The position numbers and the translations under genes are program-made. Positions 36,317 through 45,827 of a DNA stretch of 64,000 nt are shown one piece after another; the first letter of the stretch is position 1; each line of letters opens with the position of its first letter. The DNA comes from an uncultured Acetatifactor sp. (GTDB lineage: Bacteria; Bacillota; Clostridia; Lachnospirales; Lachnospiraceae), in assembly GCA_910578185.1 (NCBI GenBank), contig CAJTPN010000005.1:3632-67631 (forward strand), in the 5' to 3' direction. The notes beneath the pieces were generated by a model, which saw only the letters and a list, made by a program, of their open reading frames with translations, ran no database searches and was not told the origin of the DNA.

Positions 36317-38722
36317 TCAATTTAATCTTTTACCGTCTCCGGTCTCCAGGTCAAAAAACCAATGTTCTCCTCCCGGAATCTCATCTCTTGACACTTCGTA
36401 TACATCAATCTCATTTCCGTTCTCATCAGTTCCCTTGCTGCCTTTAATCCATAAATCTCCCTTTGCCATGGCTCCGGTCTGCTGATCATGAAAGTGAATT
36501 CTGTTCTCTGTATCTTTCAGTCCCCAGTCAAATCCCTTGATCATTTTGCCCCAGTCGTCATAGGTAACCCACTTACCGTTCACACCGTCGTCCATGTCAG
36601 CAAAAATACCTGCGTAAGACTCCTGATATACCGATTTTCCCTTTGCGATACGCCCTTCCTGTACATTGTCGCACCAATACCAGGCATCCGTGAACGGATC
36701 GTAAATTTCCTTGCCCCGGTATGACACATCGATGCCGTCTTCGTTATATCGATACCCCTGGCGCTGGCCGTTTTCATACCAACAGTCATTATCCCCGTTT
36801 TTCTCATATCCCCAACCATTGATAGCGGTACCGTCATGCTCGTCAAAATAATAAAGCATACCGCCCATCCTCTGATATCCATACAGCATAATGCCCGTGA
36901 CATCATCATAGTAAACCAGTTTCTTTCCGGCGTCCTTGCTGTCCTCCACCCGGTTGCCATTCTCATCCACTTTATACCACGAAGTAGTCATTGCCGTATT
37001 TCCCTGGGGATCCTTCATCACATTGCCGTTTCGGTCCGTAAGCGGCACAAGCTCACTTTTGACCGTATCAATTTGCGTCAGCCCCTTCTTCATGGCGCCT
37101 GTGGTTTCATCAAACCAGTAAAACAGTGTGTACTCGCCTGCATCATCCTGGGCATTCAACTGACCCTTGACCATTCTGCCAAACTGGTCATAATGCACCC
37201 ACTTGATCGTTTCGTCCTCTCCCTGAATCGTATACGGATGAACTACGTCTTTGTCCACGGCCATCTTTCCATAATCAACATTGTCCATCCAATACCAGCC
37301 GTTCGTCTCGGGATCATAGATTTCTTTTCCTCTATAACTTTCCCTGTCTTCCAGATCATTCAGATCCACACCCTGTCTCTGATTGTTCTCATACCAAAAG
37401 CACACATCGACTCCGCCGTACCTGGACGCATTATAGCTTTCCTTTTGATACCACCCCTGTGACGCAAATTCCGGCGTATCTTCCTTACCTGTGATATCGG
37501 CATATCTGGTCTGTGCCTTCAGATCCCAGATAACCTTAATTGCATCCGGATCCGTAAGGGTTATCACGGTACCGTGGCGCGCTTCATCCAATCCGCCCTC
37601 CGCATTATGCGCAACAAGCTTGTACTGATTCTTCTCAAGCCATCCTGTCCACTCGTCGAACTGCCCTGTCGTACCAATAGAAGCCACATTTACCCTTACG
37701 CCGGCAAGGCCGTCCGCATTCTCAGGCGGGTACTGTTTCAGCTTGTCCGTGTACATAAAATACTTGCCGTCAAACTTTGTCAGGCAAGGCCCTTCGAATC
37801 CGGTCACGGCATCATCGCATACAAGTTCCCAATTATCCTCATTTTGAACGGATTCCAGGGTCAGGGTCTTTGTCTTCCAAACCTCATTGGTCACACCGTC
37901 TTTCTTCACTACAAAATAATAAGTATCGCCCTCTTTAAAGAGAGAACCGTCAATGCGGTTATTAATTTCATGCCCATAGGTTTCCTCCGTATATGCCGGA
38001 AGATTAATGGGAACCGCATCGGAATAAGTTGCAACAGGCGGAGCGGCAGGATTTGTTATTGTATCTGCCTCCGGCCGCAGGCTCAGGTTTTCCACTTTGA
38101 TCAGATATGGCTTCATAATGTCATTCAGAGAATCATCCCCATGGAAATTGGCATAATACCCCATGCTGACCGTTACCCACATACTACCGTCGTCATCGAC
38201 AAAGAAATCCGGCGCCACAGAGTCCCATGCCTTTCCATACTTTTCCGCACCGGGAGGCGCCTCCGTAACTCCCACATTCACGCTGCTGCCGCTGTTTGGA
38301 TAGCTCCAATGTACCAGGTCATCGGAATAACCAAACATGGGTACAAAACGTCGTTCACCCTGAATATCCGTAGCAAATCCCGCCATCATCCAAAAATAAC
38401 CGTCCCTGTAGGCAATACTGGGATCATGCAACGTTTCCACCGCATAGTTTATATCATCCGGCACCTCAATTCTATTATCATTGGGATCATTGGGAGTGGC
38501 ATCTTCATATGCCTTTGCCAGTTCGTAAAAGTTCACTCCGTCCAAGGACCAGTATAGAGTGTCCGTCGTATCCTCATCGCTCTTAAAAAAAGCCCCTAAC
38601 ATAATTTCGCCAGGCTGGCCTTCCGCTGCCCGTACATTCTCCATTGGCGTCGTACACATAAGGGACAAAGCCATACAACTTGCGATTCCTGCCCCAAGCA
38701 GCTGTTTTTTTCCTTTTTGCAT
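36317..38722 (-). CDS. Secreted GH43-like glycosidase with two RGKEIYDP wall modules (copy 1)
   Basis: The 801-residue protein has a signal peptide (1-33, ending VRAAEG). A five-bladed propeller-type domain over ~35-400 resembles GH43 and related clan GH-F furanosidases. The likely catalytic acids are the Asp in LHDPSIAYRDG (~97), the Asp in SVAPDFFVDDDG (~168) and the Glu in TGFEGPCLTKFDG (~309). Two wall-type modules follow (RGKEIYDP near 462 and 667). GH43 enzymes mostly cleave arabinofuranosides, xylosides or galactofuranosides. A closely similar copy is encoded divergently at 40917-43139. AAAGGAGG lies 8 nt before the ATG. The substrate is not known. Confidence 0.8.
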   Translation of the reverse strand: MQKGKKQLLGAGIASCMALSLMCTTPMENVRAAEGQPGEIMLGAFFKSDEDTTDTLYWSLDGVNFYELAKAYEDATPNDPNDNRIEVPDDINYAVETLHDPSIAYRDGYFWMMAGFATDIQGERRFVPMFGYSDDLVHWSYPNSGSSVNVGVTEAPPGAEKYGKAWDSVAPDFFVDDDGSMWVTVSMGYYANFHGDDSLNDIMKPYLIKVENLSLRPEADTITNPAAPPVATYSDAVPINLPAYTEETYGHEINNRIDGSLFKEGDTYYFVVKKDGVTNEVWKTKTLTLESVQNEDNWELVCDDAVTGFEGPCLTKFDGKYFMYTDKLKQYPPENADGLAGVRVNVASIGTTGQFDEWTGWLEKNQYKLVAHNAEGGLDEARHGTVITLTDPDAIKVIWDLKAQTRYADITGKEDTPEFASQGWYQKESYNASRYGGVDVCFWYENNQRQGVDLNDLEDRESYRGKEIYDPETNGWYWMDNVDYGKMAVDKDVVHPYTIQGEDETIKWVHYDQFGRMVKGQLNAQDDAGEYTLFYWFDETTGAMKKGLTQIDTVKSELVPLTDRNGNVMKDPQGNTAMTTSWYKVDENGNRVEDSKDAGKKLVYYDDVTGIMLYGYQRMGGMLYYFDEHDGTAINGWGYEKNGDNDCWYENGQRQGYRYNEDGIDVSYRGKEIYDPFTDAWYWCDNVQEGRIAKGKSVYQESYAGIFADMDDGVNGKWVTYDDWGKMIKGFDWGLKDTENRIHFHDQQTGAMAKGDLWIKGSKGTDENGNEIDVYEVSRDEIPGGEHWFFDLETGDGKRLN

Positions 38723-39058
38723 TTACTGCTTCCTCCTTTTTAATAATAGCACTTTTCTATCATTGCCTATGTTTCCATAGCAAAGTAATGCCGTATTACT
38801 TTTAATCGCCCCTCTCTTTTATGCAGCCCTTCGTCCTTCCCCAAAGCGTGTTAAAAATGCTTTCTGCCAGATGCGCGTCACAAATATCGCACAAACCGGG
38901 GCGGGCAGATGGTGGGAATGATTTTTCAAGCACGCTCAAAGACGCTTATCAAAGCCAATACCCCGCAGCCCTACATAGTGTGCCTGAGACACACTGGCAT
39001 CAAACTCGCAACGCAGCTGAGGTATTGACCCTTGCAGCAGTGGCCAATATATGCAAGA

Positions 39059-39118
39059 GATGCCTTGCATCTCTTTGAGATGCCTTGTATCTCTTTGAGA
39101 CGCCTTGTATCTCTTTGA
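39059..39118. repeat. Three tandem 20-bp repeats
   Basis: The unit GATGCCTTGCATCTCTTTGA occurs three times head to tail (39059, 39079, 39099), with C/T changes at two positions. GATGC...GCATC within the first unit forms a dyad. Reading frames across it encode only repetitive peptides. It lies in the 1-kb gene-free stretch between copy 1 of the GH43-like gene and the acyltransferase. Confidence 0.9.
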
Positions 39119-39237
39119 GATACCCGCTTGGCTCCCTGCAAAACGGGCAATGTATTCCAGCAGGAACAAAAGTATCTGCTGACACGACTGAAACCATAGA
39201 ATCTACGCTTTGCGAGTCTTTTATTATCATGAATAAC

Positions 39238-39644
39238 TTCGCAGAATATCAAATTCTGCGAATATTTACAGTAAAAATTTATCCTTATTTTCCTGACGAT
39301 TCCAATGATACAATCGGTCAACCGTACTTTAATCATTATATTAGTTGTTTTATCTTTTGTCAAATTAAATATCTGGAAATATAACTATGTATTTGCCGTC
39401 GTATTTTAATGTCATACAATTCGAAAATTCATCTTATTATTATTTCTTTTTAGAAAATTCGATAATATATGGTCAGAATTATGGTCAATTTCATTACTTA
39501 ATATATGTGAATCCATATAGCCCAATCCGGTGGTGCTTCCCCTTGGTTTTGAATTTATTTATGGTCAAATAAATGGTCAGTTCCATCGAAAATGCCCCCC
39601 GCAAGAGATATCATGTGTTTTCGCAGAATTTGATATTCTACGAA
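39238..39644. repeat. Pair of inverted 25-bp palindromic elements bracketing a promoter-bearing AT-rich segment
   Basis: At 39238-39262 TTCGCAGAAT and ATTCTGCGAA flank the 5-nt loop ATCAA. At 39620-39644 the same arms (one base changed) flank TTGAT, so the second copy is the reverse complement of the first (24 of 25 bases). They enclose 357 AT-rich bases. These contain a good plus-strand promoter (39357-39385) and two pairs of direct repeats ATGGTCA-N5-ATGGTCA at 39469-39487 and 39561-39579. The acyltransferase starts 82 nt beyond the right element. No gene is convincing within the segment. Confidence 0.8.
39357..39385 (+). promoter_or_regulatory. Sigma-A promoter inside the inverted-element segment
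   Basis: TTGTCA (39357-39362) and TATAAC (39380-39385) are 17 nt apart and point toward the acyltransferase at 39727. If the bracketed segment inverted, this promoter would point away from it. Confidence 0.6.
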
Positions 39645-39726
39645 TTATGCAGCGATCGTCTATGGATGTCCGCACAGGCCGGCTTGTCCTGTTATCTGCA
39701 GGCATCAAAACAGAAAGGCCCTGAAA

Positions 39727-40806
39727 ATGAACCACAAAAGAATTCATAGTATCGCCGGTTTAAAGGCCGTATCCATATGGTTAATATTCTGGTGGCATAG
39801 TTGGCTGACAAATCCTCCCTGCGACCTGGGCGCAAGATGTTGTGAATTCTTTTTTGCCGCCTCTGGGTTTTTGGTATGGATCTCCCATAAATCAAAAGAA
39901 AAACCCTGTACATGGAAAGCTTCTGCAGCTTATGTCAAAACCAAGCTTATTTCCATCTGGCCCATTCATTTTTTGGCATTCTGCCTGTGCCTGTGCATCA
40001 TGCCTCCGGCAGAAATATTAACGTTATCCACACTCCTGCGTGGGCTTATCAATCTGCTCTTATTTCAATCATGGATTGATATTGAACAGATATTTTTTTC
40101 TTTTAACGGCCCCTCTTGGTTTCTGTCCTCGTTGTTATTTTGTTACTTTGTGACACCAGTCCTGCTTCGGTTCATCCGCAGGAGGCGAAAAATATGGCTC
40201 ATATTCCCTGTGGTTTTTCTCATCAGGTATGCCATAGAAGAAATCCAATTCCGTTATCCGAACATGTATTCAGACTTTAACATTCATGTTTCACCTGTTT
40301 TACGAATGATGGAATTCTTTCTCGGTATGATGGCAGGATCGGTTTGGGATTATCTTCGGGAGAAATATGCCCTGTACAAAAACCGTTTCAACCAAGCTTT
40401 CCCGTTTATCGGTTTTAGTCTGTTGGAAGTGGGCTTGCTTTTTTTGACAGCGTATCTTTTCGTTGTGAGACAAAACGGATGGGGGCGTGCCATCTTTGCT
40501 CTTTGGTTTTGTTTCATAATTTTAGTTTTCGCATTTGATGAAGGAATCATTTCACAAATCATGGCACTGAAACCTTTTACCTGGTTTTCGTCCATACAAT
40601 TTGAATTTTACATTTTTCATATTCCTATAATAAATCTTGTGGCCAAATACATAGAACCACATGGTTTTTCAGGCAGAGCCCTTGCCGCTATTGCTTTCGT
40701 AAGTACGGTTGTCCTGTCTAAATTGTATCGAATGGTTATCAAAAAACCATCGGAGAAATTGGTACGAAAATCTATCGACAGAATATGGGCCTGGCTGATT
40801 TCCTGA
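39727..40806 (+). CDS. Acyltransferase 3 family membrane protein
   Basis: The 359-residue protein has about ten hydrophobic segments. Its N-terminal HSIAGLKAVSIWLIFWWHSW matches the start of the acyltransferase-3 (OafA/NodX type) family, whose active-site region includes a histidine in the first helices. FFFAASGFLVW is the second typical motif. Such proteins O-acetylate cell-surface sugars. The gene is AT-rich compared with its neighbours and lies between two divergent GH43-like genes, so a role in modifying the surface glycan is likely. AAAGG lies 8 nt before the ATG. Confidence 0.85.
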   Translation: MNHKRIHSIAGLKAVSIWLIFWWHSWLTNPPCDLGARCCEFFFAASGFLVWISHKSKEKPCTWKASAAYVKTKLISIWPIHFLAFCLCLCIMPPAEILTLSTLLRGLINLLLFQSWIDIEQIFFSFNGPSWFLSSLLFCYFVTPVLLRFIRRRRKIWLIFPVVFLIRYAIEEIQFRYPNMYSDFNIHVSPVLRMMEFFLGMMAGSVWDYLREKYALYKNRFNQAFPFIGFSLLEVGLLFLTAYLFVVRQNGWGRAIFALWFCFIILVFAFDEGIISQIMALKPFTWFSSIQFEFYIFHIPIINLVAKYIEPHGFSGRALAAIAFVSTVVLSKLYRMVIKKPSEKLVRKSIDRIWAWLIS

Positions 40807-40817
40807 ATTAAGTATTC

Positions 40818-40871
40818 TCCGAAGGACGGATATTCATAATTTTAATTATGGATATCTGCCAATTCTTCGGA
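40818..40871 (+). other. Large imperfect hairpin between the acyltransferase and the second GH43-like gene
   Basis: Nested arms TCCGAAG/CTTCGGA, GATAT/ATATC and ATAATT/AATTAT line up in order around a 2-nt centre. It lies 12 nt past the acyltransferase stop and 45 nt before the next ATG. It could be a terminator (no T run follows) or a leader structure of the downstream gene. Confidence 0.5.
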
Positions 40872-40916
40872 TATACAATAATAAAAGAAAAAGACAAAAA
40901 GGAGGCTTTATCGTAA

Positions 40917-43139
40917 ATGAAACGACGCAACAAATGGATTCGTTTGGGATTATCATTGTGCCTTGCAGCCGCAGGACTTGGTTTCATCCCGGAACAAACC
41001 GTTCTGGCTGACAGTTATCCCAACGAAGTATTATTGGGAGCATTTTGGGAAAGCGACAAGAACAACACGGACACATTATATTGGTCCACGGACGGCATTA
41101 ATTTTTACCAGTTGGCAGAAGCCTATACGGACGCCACCCCAGACTCGGAAGATTCCGCATTCATTGAGGGTACGCCATATCCTGTTTCCACTCTTCACGA
41201 CCCCAGTATTATTTATAAGGACGGCTATTTCTGGATGTTGTCCGGCTTTACAGATACGAACGCAAAACGCTTTGTCCCCATGATCGGTTATTCCAAAGAC
41301 CTGGTTAACTGGAGTTATCCCAACAGCGGAAGCAAGGATAATGTTTCTCTGCAGGGAACGCCTCCCGGACAGGAAAGATATGAGACTATCCCTAAAGCGG
41401 ACGGTACCTTGGGCTGGGACATGGTTGCCCCTGATTTTATGCTGGACGACGACGGCACGGTGTGGATTACGATGTGTGCAGGCTATTACGCACAATTCCA
41501 TCCAAGCGACGGCAAGTCCGAAAACGATATCATGCAGCCCTATTTGCTGAAAGCCACCGGGTTATCTGTTCCTGCAGACGGCGACCCAATCGAAAATAAG
41601 GGAGCACCGCCGGTTGTTACTTATTCCGATGCAGTTCCTATCAATCTGCCGACATACAACGAAAATGTAACTATCAATAACCGCATTGACAGCTCACTTT
41701 ATAAAGAAGGAAACGATTATTACCTGGTAGTAAAAAAAGACGGTGTGACAATCGAAATCTGGAGAACCCAAAACCTGACTTTGGAATCCTGTCAGAATCC
41801 CGACAGTTGGGAATTGGTCTGCGACGATGCGGTAACCGGTTTCGAAGGTCCCTGCCTGACTAAATACCGCGGACAATACTATCTGTACACGGACAAGCTC
41901 GCTGATTATCCCCCGGAAAATCATGACGGATTAAGAGGCGTGCATGTCAGCGTCGCATCTACCGAAACCACCGGCAAGCTGGATCAATTTACCGGCTGGC
42001 TTGAAGATAATCAGAAAAAAATCGTAGGATGGGCGGCAGACGGCACCGTCAAAGACTGTCGTCACGGTACGGTTATCAGCATAACGGATCCAGATGCAAT
42101 CAAGGTCATATGGGATTTACGGGCAACGACTCGTTACGCGGATAAAAATGATACTCCCCAGGCGACTGCAGCATTGGGATGGTATCAGAAGGAAAGCTAT
42201 AAAGCCCCCAGGTACGGAAGCCAGATAAAGCAATATTGGTATGAGAACGATGTGCGCCAGGGACTTGTAAACCGCGGTAAGGAAATCTTCGATCCGGGCA
42301 CAGTTGCCTGGTACTGGCTGGACAGCGACAATGATGGCGCCATGGCAAAATCAAAAGATGTATACCTGCCCATTGACAAGGAAGAATATAATGCAGATCC
42401 CAAAGCTTATGAGCAATATAACGGGGATCCTACCAAGTGGAAATGGGTTCGTTATGACCATGAAGGCAAAATGATTAAAGGTCAGGATCACCGGCCGATT
42501 CCAGGGGCACCGGAAGATGCAGCTTGGGGCTATTGGTATTTTGATCCCATAACAGGCGCCATGACATATGGTTTGACGGAAATTCCCACCAAAACAGACG
42601 AAAGCGGAACAATCCTGGAATCCAAATGGGTGTATTACGATAAGATAAGTGGGTTAATGCTCTACGGCTATCATGAAATTGACGGAAGACTCTACTATTT
42701 CGATATCTATGACGGCACCGCCATAGACGGATGGTACCGTGATGCAGACGGCGTGCTTTATTGGTACGAAAAAGGACAGCGGCAAGGCTACAAAACCGAC
42801 GATCCCTCATACCGCGGCAAAGAAATTTACGATCCGTTAACAAACGCCTGGTATTGGCTGGATAATGACGCTCAGGGAAAATTCGCACAAAACAAAGACG
42901 TCTATCTGCCCACGGATAAAGATGAATATGCCAAAGACGAAAATGCCTACGGCAGCGATCCTGCAAAATGGAAATGGGTTCGTTATAACGAAAACGGGCA
43001 CATGATCAAGGGTTGGAACGATAAAGACGGCAACAGATACTATTTCGATCCCATCACTGGCGCAATGGAGCATGGTACTCGTATGATTGACGGCGTTATC
43101 TATCATTTTGACGAAATGACGGGCATTCTAGTTAAATAG
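40917..43139 (+). CDS. Secreted GH43-like glycosidase with two RGKEIYDP wall modules (copy 2)
   Basis: This 740-residue paralog of the 36317-38722 product shares its whole layout: signal peptide (ending TVLADS), GH43-like domain and two wall-type modules. The likely catalytic residues are kept: Asp in LHDPSIIYKDG (~94), Asp in MVAPDFMLDDDG (~170) and Glu in TGFEGPCLTKYRG (~308). The modules have RGKEIFDP near 452 and RGKEIYDP near 633; both carry inserts before KWKWVRYD. It ends exactly with a wall repeat (IDGVIYHFDEMTGILVK). AAAAAGGAGG precedes the ATG. Two copies may differ in linkage specificity or expression. Confidence 0.8.
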   Translation: MKRRNKWIRLGLSLCLAAAGLGFIPEQTVLADSYPNEVLLGAFWESDKNNTDTLYWSTDGINFYQLAEAYTDATPDSEDSAFIEGTPYPVSTLHDPSIIYKDGYFWMLSGFTDTNAKRFVPMIGYSKDLVNWSYPNSGSKDNVSLQGTPPGQERYETIPKADGTLGWDMVAPDFMLDDDGTVWITMCAGYYAQFHPSDGKSENDIMQPYLLKATGLSVPADGDPIENKGAPPVVTYSDAVPINLPTYNENVTINNRIDSSLYKEGNDYYLVVKKDGVTIEIWRTQNLTLESCQNPDSWELVCDDAVTGFEGPCLTKYRGQYYLYTDKLADYPPENHDGLRGVHVSVASTETTGKLDQFTGWLEDNQKKIVGWAADGTVKDCRHGTVISITDPDAIKVIWDLRATTRYADKNDTPQATAALGWYQKESYKAPRYGSQIKQYWYENDVRQGLVNRGKEIFDPGTVAWYWLDSDNDGAMAKSKDVYLPIDKEEYNADPKAYEQYNGDPTKWKWVRYDHEGKMIKGQDHRPIPGAPEDAAWGYWYFDPITGAMTYGLTEIPTKTDESGTILESKWVYYDKISGLMLYGYHEIDGRLYYFDIYDGTAIDGWYRDADGVLYWYEKGQRQGYKTDDPSYRGKEIYDPLTNAWYWLDNDAQGKFAQNKDVYLPTDKDEYAKDENAYGSDPAKWKWVRYNENGHMIKGWNDKDGNRYYFDPITGAMEHGTRMIDGVIYHFDEMTGILVK

Positions 43140-43186
43140 CTTTCTTCATTCATTTTAACATCCTATTTTCACAACAGTTCAGTCAA

Positions 43187-43215
43187 AGGGGGACAGCCAT
43201 AAAAGCTGTCCCCCT
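43187..43215 (+). terminator. Rho-independent terminator between copy 2 and the YfhO gene
   Basis: AGGGGGACAGC and GCTGTCCCCCT form a perfect 11-bp stem with a 7-nt loop, 47 nt past the stop at 43139. It also lies 18 nt downstream of the convergent YfhO stop and could serve both genes. Confidence 0.75.
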
Positions 43216-43232
43216 GTTATAATGATTTCTTC

Positions 43233-45722
43233 TCAATTCCCTTTCGCCGCCTTTTTCCTTGCCCCCAGCAAGTATCCCACACAAAGCAACACTCCCCCAA
43301 GACTCAAAATCAAACCGTACTTCAGTGGTGTATACCTATATTCAAAGTAAATGTCATTTTCTCCCCCGGAAATCCTGACGGCCATAAGCCCGTTAATATT
43401 CAGCACCTCCTGTTCGATACCATTCACGTAAGCCTTCCAGCACTCATCATATGGCACGCCAAAGAATGCATATTTCTCATTGTCCGCAGTAATCTTCGCC
43501 CTGAAAGAATTCTCTCCCTGCTCAAAGCTGTCCGTACACTCTTCTCTCCGTTCTTCCAAATATATGGGACGCTCCTCCTGGGTCAGTACCGCCAAACGCT
43601 CCATGGGAAAATGGCTCAACACGCCTCTCAGCTTCTCCTCATCTTCATCCTTCACCACCAGCATACCCAGCATTGCAGTTGAGCGCAATTCTCTGTCCAG
43701 CATCTGAAATTCGCTTCGGGTAATATAGGAATCATAAGTAAATCCCAGCGGCAGCGCATTTACATTTTCATACAAGTAAAAGGTTTGTCCTATGCTATTG
43801 TACAGTTCAGTCAAAAAGACATACTCCGGTTCCGTTTTCTCCACAACGGACACAATATACTTGGCGGACAAAAGCTCCCTGGTTCCGGAATTATCCCCTC
43901 CCGTCCAGGTTGCCCTTCCCACTCCGATTTCCTCATAAAACTCCGTTACGGAAGAATTGACCGTGCTGATAAAGGAATTGATGGATGGGAGTGAATTGGC
44001 CATTGCCAGGTTGTAATATGTGTATCCGATATTTTCTTCAAAATAATATCGGTATGGAAGAATATCCCGCTCCAGCATCCCGGGAACATCCGTCAGATAA
44101 TGATAGACATTTTCACCATAAGTATTCCCAAAGGTCTTAAAGTCAATGCCCGTATTGTCCGTAGTAACCTGATAGCCAAAAGTCACTGCCAATAGTACCA
44201 GAGTACTGCATCCTGCGGTCATAACGCATATCAAGACTTCACGCCACCTCTTGCCCCACTTCAACACAGCCAGCACAAGCAGTACTCCTCCCACGCCCAC
44301 AGCCATGCCAAAGTAGTAAAGCCTTTGGTGGAACACAATCGAATTGCCCTCGCCATCCCATTTTACCAAATTCAGCATATACCAATAAAATCCATATAAT
44401 GTCAGCAAAAGCCCCCCCGCTTTGCCAAAGCGGTAATCCTCTAATTTTTCCATCACCTTAGCAGACGCCAATGCCATGACCAAAATCACCATGAAATACC
44501 ACCGGCGATAAGATTCCCTGTTGAACATCATAAACACACCGTTCAGTATGGGTACTGCCGCCACCAAGAGACAAAGCTTCAACAGACCGCTCACCCAATC
44601 CTTCTTATGGCGAATCACATAAGCCAACACAAAAGTAAGTCCCACCAATGGCAAATACGCCATGTTTCCCATCCAGTTGGCTCCTGTGATGGAGGAAAGA
44701 AAATTCATAGGTTCCGCAGGGACCAACACCGCCTTCAGCATCAGCAGCCAGTCGCTTGTAGACATACTGAACCACTCATTCCCAGGCAAATGAGATCCCA
44801 CGCGAGAATTAGAAATCGTCCCCCGCACAGACGGAACCAGCAAAATCCCCGTAATAGCCGCTCCGATACCTCCCTCCAGGATACAATCCAAAACCGGTGC
44901 AGCGATCTTCCATATTTCTCCGAATATTTTATTGGTATCACCCACAGCCACTGGCCCCCGGGTATTCCTGTAGCCTTCGCCCGCCCCCCCAAGCGAATCC
45001 GTTCCCTTTGTCACCATATGCGTTCCGCTTATCTTAGGCCATGCTTCCCTGATCTCCGGGATCAAATATTTTATCACATAATACATCACAAGGAAGATAA
45101 CTTCCCCCACAAAAAACACATAATTGCACAGCAGATTTATCACGCAGGCAAACAAAAGCCTGCCCCGTTTCTTCTCTTCCACCAATAGTTCCAAACCTAT
45201 GAGCAGCAAAGGGAAAAGTGCCATCTCATCCTGAAAATGATAAAAAACAACCGACCCGCAGGCATACCCGGAAAAAGTATACAAAAGGGAGCCAAAGATT
45301 ACCGCCGTTCTGCTTTTGACATGTCTGGACAAATATGCGGCGGATGTGGCCCCTGCAACCGCATACTTGAAAATAATCATCCACCCCATAATTCTTGAAG
45401 CATATTTTGCGGGAAACAATAGCGTAATCCAAAAAAACACACTTCCTACATTATAAAAGCTGAATGCTTCCAGGAAATTTCCTCCCAGATCTATCCCCCA
45501 GTTCCACAACAGATTTCCCGATTTCACCGTGTCATTCATAAATATATTAAATGGAATTTCCTGAGCGGAAAAGTCATGGGACATGGCCATATATCCGTGG
45601 TTGCGCAAAAGTAAGGGCAGCACCGCCGCCACTGCCACAGCCAAATTCACCAAAAGCGCCGCCCCCCAACAGGGAAGCCGCATCTTCTCATTCCTATGTT
45701 CCTTCACTCCCATACTTGTCAT
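43233..45722 (-). CDS. YfhO family membrane protein
   Basis: The 829-residue protein has a multi-spanning N-terminal part of about 12 helices with the family's early loop GYMAMSHDFSAQEIPFN and GIDLGGNFLEAFSFYN. A long extracytoplasmic part (AKYIVSVVEKTEPEYV, FRAKITADNEKYAFFGVPYD) follows, and then a final helix pair. YfhO proteins are GT-C-like and in Bacillus and Listeria are needed for sugar decoration of lipoteichoic acid. Here the gene follows the galactofuranose operon, so glycosylation of a surface polymer fits. Several nearby ATGs make the exact start uncertain. Confidence 0.88.
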   Translation of the reverse strand: MTSMGVKEHRNEKMRLPCWGAALLVNLAVAVAAVLPLLLRNHGYMAMSHDFSAQEIPFNIFMNDTVKSGNLLWNWGIDLGGNFLEAFSFYNVGSVFFWITLLFPAKYASRIMGWMIIFKYAVAGATSAAYLSRHVKSRTAVIFGSLLYTFSGYACGSVVFYHFQDEMALFPLLLIGLELLVEEKKRGRLLFACVINLLCNYVFFVGEVIFLVMYYVIKYLIPEIREAWPKISGTHMVTKGTDSLGGAGEGYRNTRGPVAVGDTNKIFGEIWKIAAPVLDCILEGGIGAAITGILLVPSVRGTISNSRVGSHLPGNEWFSMSTSDWLLMLKAVLVPAEPMNFLSSITGANWMGNMAYLPLVGLTFVLAYVIRHKKDWVSGLLKLCLLVAAVPILNGVFMMFNRESYRRWYFMVILVMALASAKVMEKLEDYRFGKAGGLLLTLYGFYWYMLNLVKWDGEGNSIVFHQRLYYFGMAVGVGGVLLVLAVLKWGKRWREVLICVMTAGCSTLVLLAVTFGYQVTTDNTGIDFKTFGNTYGENVYHYLTDVPGMLERDILPYRYYFEENIGYTYYNLAMANSLPSINSFISTVNSSVTEFYEEIGVGRATWTGGDNSGTRELLSAKYIVSVVEKTEPEYVFLTELYNSIGQTFYLYENVNALPLGFTYDSYITRSEFQMLDRELRSTAMLGMLVVKDEDEEKLRGVLSHFPMERLAVLTQEERPIYLEERREECTDSFEQGENSFRAKITADNEKYAFFGVPYDECWKAYVNGIEQEVLNINGLMAVRISGGENDIYFEYRYTPLKYGLILSLGGVLLCVGYLLGARKKAAKGN

Positions 45723-45783
45723 CCTTCATACCCCCTGCAGTCCGTGGGCAGAGTCACAAATCTCACGCCGACAGATAATTTAA

Positions 45784-45816
45784 GGCACCAACAGGCAGCT
45801 GCCTGCCTTTGGTGCC
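45784..45816 (-). terminator. Terminator of the exporter/galactofuranose operon
   Basis: GGCACCA pairs with TGGTGCC, with an inner GGCAG/CTGCC stem, ending 12 nt past the stop at 45828; TTAAATTATC follows on the minus strand. Confidence 0.65.
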
Positions 45817-45827
45817 GCATTCAAGCA

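Noticed and set aside
37574..38557. 327-codon plus-strand frame opposite the first GH43-like gene
   Set aside because: It lies fully inside a well-supported gene with signal peptide and catalytic motifs on the other strand.
38936..39363. Overlapping minus-strand frames with repeated KEIQG/SQRD-type peptides
   Set aside because: They arise from the three 20-bp tandem repeats; the frames shift between copies and none has a start signal.
39238..39644. Insertion sequence with terminal inverted repeats
   Set aside because: The bracketed 357 bp encode no transposase; a MITE or switch remains possible but an IS is not supported.
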